Shown: positions 59,674 through 64,000 of the stretch, in pieces
Layout of the letters: each line of letters begins with the position of its first letter
Numbering within the stretch: position 1 is the first letter of the stretch
NCBI GenBank assembly: GCA_024180945.1
Contig: JAKSGN010000038.1
Location: forward strand, 744,001 to 808,000
DNA: 64,000 nt
Origin: Macrophomina tecta
Taxonomy: Eukaryota > Ascomycota > Dothideomycetes > Botryosphaeriales > Botryosphaeriaceae
Reading direction: 5' to 3'
Program-made: the position numbers and the translations under genes
The notes under the pieces: generated by a model
What the model saw: the letters and a program-made list of their open reading frames with translations, nothing else
What the model was told of the DNA's origin: nothing
Database searches by the model: none

Positions 59674-62600
59674 ATGCCTCAGACAACGAAAGAGCTGATT
59701 GCCGTGGTCGGCACGGCGTGCCACTTCCCCGGCGGCGCGACGACTCCAAGCACACTTTGGGAATTGCTGAAAGAGCCACGAGATGTGCTGAAGACAGTAC
59801 CCGAAGATCGATTCAACGCGGACGCGTGGCACCACCGGGATAGCGGCCACCACGGAACGAGCAATGCCACAAAGTCGTACTTTCTGGAAGAGGATCCACG
59901 AGTCTTCGACGCTCAATTCTTTAGTATACCGCCGAATGAGTGCGAGGCCATCGACCCGCAGCAGAGGCTACTTATGGAGAGCGTATACGAGTCGTTGTGC
60001 GCAGCCGGAATCTCCATGGAAAGCCTGCGGGGATCGAAGACGGCGTGCTACGTCGGCCAGATGTGCGATGATTGGTCTGGAATCATGATGCGGGACTGGG
60101 ACTCACTACCGCAGTATACGGCGACAGGCATTTCCCGGAGCATCATGTCGAACCGCATTTCTTACTTTTTTGATTGGCATGGCCCATCTATGACAATAGA
60201 TACCGCGGATTCCTCTTCTTTTGTGGCCGTGCACGAGGCGGTGCGCTTTCTACGGAGTGGAGAGAGTAAAGTCGCTGTGGCATGCGGCTCGAATCTCATC
60301 CTCAGCCCGGGTGCGCGAAACCGATATTTTGAGAAGTTCGTGACTAACGTCGTGCAGGAATGTACATTGCTGAGAGCAAATTGGAGATGGTTTCTCCGGA
60401 TGGCCGGTCGAGGATGTGGGACGAAGATGCCAATGGCTACGCTAGGGGCGAAGGTGTTGCAGCGGTAGTTCTAAAAACACTAAGCGACGCTTTAGCGGAC
60501 GGAGACCACATTGAATGTGTGATCCGGGAGACGGCACTGAATCAAGACGGCAAGACGACCGGATTGACCACGCCTTCGAACACCGCCCACACTGAGTTGA
60601 TCCGGGAGACGTATAAGAGAGCTGGCCTTGATCCAGCAAAGGATCGTCCCCAATTCTTCCAGGCCCATGGTACTGGCACGCAAGCAGGAGACCCCGAGGA
60701 GGCAGAAGCAATAACCAATGCCTTCTTCGAACCGGGCGAACAATCGGACAAGTTGTTCGTGAGCTCCATCAAAACAGTCATAGGCCATGCCGAGGGTACT
60801 GCAGGCCTTGCCAGTTTGATCGGAACATCGCTGGCTTTGCAGAACAGAACAATACCCCCAAATATGCACTTTTCGAAGCTGTCCCAGAAAGTGGCTCCGT
60901 TCTACTCATATCTTGAAGTTCCTACCTCTGCACAACCTTGGCCTGAACCGCGAAATGGCCATCCATTACGAGCGTCAGTGAGCAGTCTTGGATTTGGTAT
61001 GTCTGCGGCCTCAGAAGCTAAGCGCGATCCAGAACACTGTGCTGACTTGACTTTTGTAGGAGGTACCAATGCGCACGCAATCCTCGAGAGATATAATCCA
61101 GAGATCCATGGAAAGGCTGCGTCTACCGCGGATGCGGAAGTTGCTCCAACAGCTTTGTCTACGCCACTCACGTTCTCCGCGAACTCGCAGAAGAGCCTGC
61201 GAGCAATGCTAAGCTCTTACTCCGAGCACCTGCAATCCAAGGACACCAATCTTCGCGACCTGACCTGGACTCTCCAGTACAGGCGGTCTGTTCTCCCGTT
61301 CAGACTCGCCATCTCGGGGAAATCTAAAGATGAAATCTTAAAGTCCATCGGATCCGCTCTTTCGCAAGATGACAAGCTTGGCCACCAATTTACCGGCACC
61401 GAAAAGCAGCAGCTTTGCACCTTGGGCGTGTTCACCGGCCAAGGTGCGCAATGGCCTGCTATGGGCCGCGCACTCCTCCACGCATCCCCCCACGTTCGTG
61501 GCCTGATCGCAAGGATGGACGAATCCCTCCAAGCGCTCCCAGAAGCAGACAGGCCCACCTGGTCCATCGCGGAGGAACTCGAGAAGAAGGAGGCCTCCAG
61601 GGTTGCCGAAGCAGCGTTCTCTCAACCGCTGTGCACGGCGGTCCAGATCATCCTCGTGGAGCTAACCAGGGCCGCCGGGATACACTTTCGTGCCGTCGTG
61701 GGCCATTCGTCCGGCGAGATCGGAGCGGCGTATGCGGCCGGACTCGTCAGCGCCCGCGACGCGATACGAGTTGCGTACTACAGAGGCTTGTATGCGAAGC
61801 TGGCGAAGGGGCCTTCGGGGGAGAAGGGCGCCATGATGGCGGTGGGGACGTCACTCGAAGACGCGCGGGAGTTCTGCAAGCTCGAGTCTTTTGAAGGCCG
61901 GGTCACGGTGGCTGCGAGTAATTCGGCAGCCAGCATCACGCTTTCCGGCAACGAGGACGCTATCGATGAGGCGGAGGAGGTCTTCAAGGACGAGTCGAAA
62001 TTTGCGAGGAAACTCAAGGTCGACACCGCCTATCACTCCTTTCACATGGGGCCGTGCTCCGGTCCCTACCTTCAAGCGCTTGAGGCGTGCGGGCTGGCGT
62101 CTACTCACCTTGATTCCGCAGCTACGACGTGGTATTCTTCAGTGAATCCGGGGGCCAAGATGACGAGGGAGAGCATGAACAGTCAGTACTGGGTCGACAA
62201 CATGAAGAACCCCGTATACTTCTCCCAGGCCGTCACTGCAGCCGTCCAGGATGCCGGGCCGTTTGATGTAATCCTCGAGGTCGGGCCGCATCCCGCTTTG
62301 AAGGGGCCATGTCTGAACAACATCGAAGACGCTTCGCCCGAAGGGTCCCCTGCTCCTCCGTATATCGGCCTCCTGAGCCGCGGGGCGTGCGACGTCAACT
62401 CCTTCTCGTCAGCCCTCGGCTGTCTGTGGGAGCACTTTGGCCCATCCGCCGTCGACTTCGACAGCTGCGACAAACTCATCTCAGGGGAGTCGGCTCCAAA
62501 GAAACTCGCCACCGACCTCCCGACTTACCCATGGAATCACGACCGCGCCTACTGGTTCGAGTCACGGGTCTCGGGTAGCTACCGCCACCGCCAGCACAGC

Positions 62601-64000
62601 GCTCACCCGCTCCTGGGGACCCAGTGCGCGGAGAACAGCACCGGCCGACAGGTGCAGTGGAGGAAGGTGCTCCACCAGCACGAGGTGCCCTGGCTGGCGG
62701 GCCACAAGTTGCGGGGCACGACCGTCTTTCCGGTAGCTGGCTATGTTTGCGCCGCCATCGAGGCACTTGTGGCTGTTGCTGAAAGCCCGGCCCGGCTGAT
62801 CGAAGTGACCGACTTCGCAGCCGGCCGCACAATCTCGTTCCCTAGCGAATCTGCGGGTGCTCAAGAGATCTCTTTCACGCTCAAGTTTGCTGAAGACGCA
62901 TCTGCCGGCGACCGGCTCAGCGCAACCTTCCAGGTCTCGTCCTGCCCGCAGGGCGAGCGCGCCATGCACCTCAACGCGCAAGGCAGAGTGGTGCTCCACC
63001 TGGGCCAGCAGAATCCGGCAGTGATCTCGACAACCAAGCTGGCCGAGTACAACATGGTCGATGTGGACGCAGACCGCTTCTATGACAGCCTCGCCGGGCT
63101 GGGCCACCACTACTCCCCGCCCTTCAAGGCCATCAGCTCACTCCGGCGCCGCCTCGACCACGCCGTCGGCCAGCTGAGCGAGGTGCGCCGCGGCGCGCAT
63201 GCCGGCTGGGCGGACCGTCTGCTGCTTCACCCAGCCCTGCTGGACAGCTGCTTCCAGACCGTCCTCGCGGCGTACAGTGCGCCCGGCGACGAGCGGCTCT
63301 GGACGCTCCACGTGCCCACGCGCATCGAGCGGCTCGCGCTCAACCCGGCACTCGCCGCTCCGGAGGCGGAACGGCTCGTCTGGCCGTGGCAGACGGTGGT
63401 GACGAGCACGCGCGGGGGTACCGTGTCCGCGGACATCGAGGTCTTTAGCGCAAATGGAGGCGGCGGCGACGTGTTCCTTGCGCTTGAAGGCGTGAGAGTG
63501 GAGCCATTTGCGCAGGCTTCGCCGGCGGACGACTGCCGCTCGTTCTCCAACTTCGTTTACGAGCTGGCGCAGCCGGACGGCGGCAAGGCTGATGTCGCGG
63601 GCGAAGTTGACGTCCGTATGGCACAGGACTCGGAGCGCTTCGCCTTCTACTGGATCCGGCAAACCCTGGCCTCCGTGACGGCGGAAGAAGAGGCTGGCGC
63701 ACTTCAGCACCACAAGCGCATGCTGGCGTGGTTCCGCTTCTCTCACGACCAAGTGGCTAAAGGGCAGCACCCGCACGTCAAGCCGTCCGCACTACAGGAC
63801 ACTGAGAGCCAGGTCGAGGCATTGGTCGCCTCGCATGCCTCCCGTGCAGATATCAAACTCATCCGCGTCGTCGGCAAGAGCCTGCCCGCTGTCATTGCTA
63901 ACGGCGGCGACAACAGCAACAACAACATCGCAGAGCACATGGGTAAGGGCGGACTGCTCGATGCCTTCTACGAAGAGGGAACCCGCTCAATGGCCCGCAT
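59674..64000 (+). CDS. Reducing polyketide synthase of PKS-NRPS type, N-terminal part (KS-AT-DH; truncated by window)
   Basis: Exons 59674-60310, 60358-60996 and 61060-64000 (introns 47 and 63 bp); the frame is open at the window end, about 1400 residues visible. KS (about 8-430): [12 protein letters not shown], the two active-site His in AHGTGT and IGHAEG, and GFGGTNAHA across the second intron. The nucleophile motif, however, reads DTADSSS, with Asp179 where the family has Cys. [15 protein letters not shown], Ser642 in GHSSG, and HSFH, the malonyl-CoA type motif. DH: His974 in [10 protein letters not shown] (H-x3-G-x4-P) and Asp1154 in DSCFQ (D-x3-Q). The sequence then enters the expected methyltransferase region. 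The KS text is closest to PKS-NRPS hybrids ([31 protein letters not shown]), fitting the neighbouring Diels-Alderase-like gene. Whether an NRPS module follows cannot be seen. Confidence 0.93.

Overview
The window is nuclear DNA of a filamentous ascomycete (Pezizomycotina; a Dothideomycete is my best guess, from overall gene content only). The evidence is compact protein genes with introns mostly of 45-130 bp (GT..AG), A-rich or ACC/ACA contexts before the ATGs, GC-rich coding sequence, many homopolymer and microsatellite tracts in the spacers, and fungal-type families: a KatG catalase-peroxidase, a WHI3-type RNA-binding protein, a GIG1/DUF3605 protein, a fungal Diels-Alderase-like protein and a PKS of the PKS-NRPS type. 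I found no bacterial operons, CRISPR arrays, rRNA, convincing tRNA or intact transposons.

Layout, left to right. 1-582: 3' end of an MFS transporter. 1651-2162: small mitochondrial NDUFA4/B12D-like membrane protein. 3732-5933(-): katG. 8083-11579(-): GRAM-TBC-EF-hand Rab GTPase-activating protein. 12042-13597(-) and 14121-16555(+): divergent CDC37 and mitochondrial ABC exporter MDL1. 17264-18280: cupin. 19423-21192(-) and 21661-23022(+): divergent mitochondrial-type short-chain dehydrogenase and inositol polyphosphate 5-phosphatase-like protein. 24714-26488(-): hexose transporter. 31148-32480(-): mitoribosomal protein mS45/Bot1p. 33706-35475(-): WHI3-like protein. 44515-45318(-) and 45626-46808(+): divergent GIG1-like protein and NADH-cytochrome b5 reductase. 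48692-49426(-): CCDC97-like protein. 50240-51940: membrane-anchored spermidine-synthase-like protein. 52440-53729(-) and 54368-55885(-): tandem paralogues with a C-terminal Zn2Cys6-like cysteine module. 57070-58209(-) and 59674-64000(+, open at the window edge): a divergent Diels-Alderase-like gene and PKS.

The left 52 kb is mostly housekeeping: mitochondrial function, Rab traffic, chaperone, stress and sugar uptake. The right end is the start of a secondary-metabolite cluster. A Diels-Alderase-like gene next to a PKS whose KS looks like the PKS-NRPS hybrid class suggests a decalin-type, possibly tetramic acid, product. The most unusual observation is that the catalytic cysteine of this KS is replaced by aspartate (codon 60208-60210), although the rest of KS, AT and DH is intact. 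The second is the tandem gene pair at 52.4-55.9 kb: both proteins end with a conserved module of about 80 residues, GQWWSV followed by C-x2-C-x6/7-C-x19-C-x2-C-x6-C, which resembles a Zn2Cys6 cluster with a long linker.

Two long stretches (26.5-31.1 kb and 35.5-44.5 kb) carry no gene I can support. All exon boundaries were read by eye from splice consensus and frame continuity, and none has been checked against transcripts.
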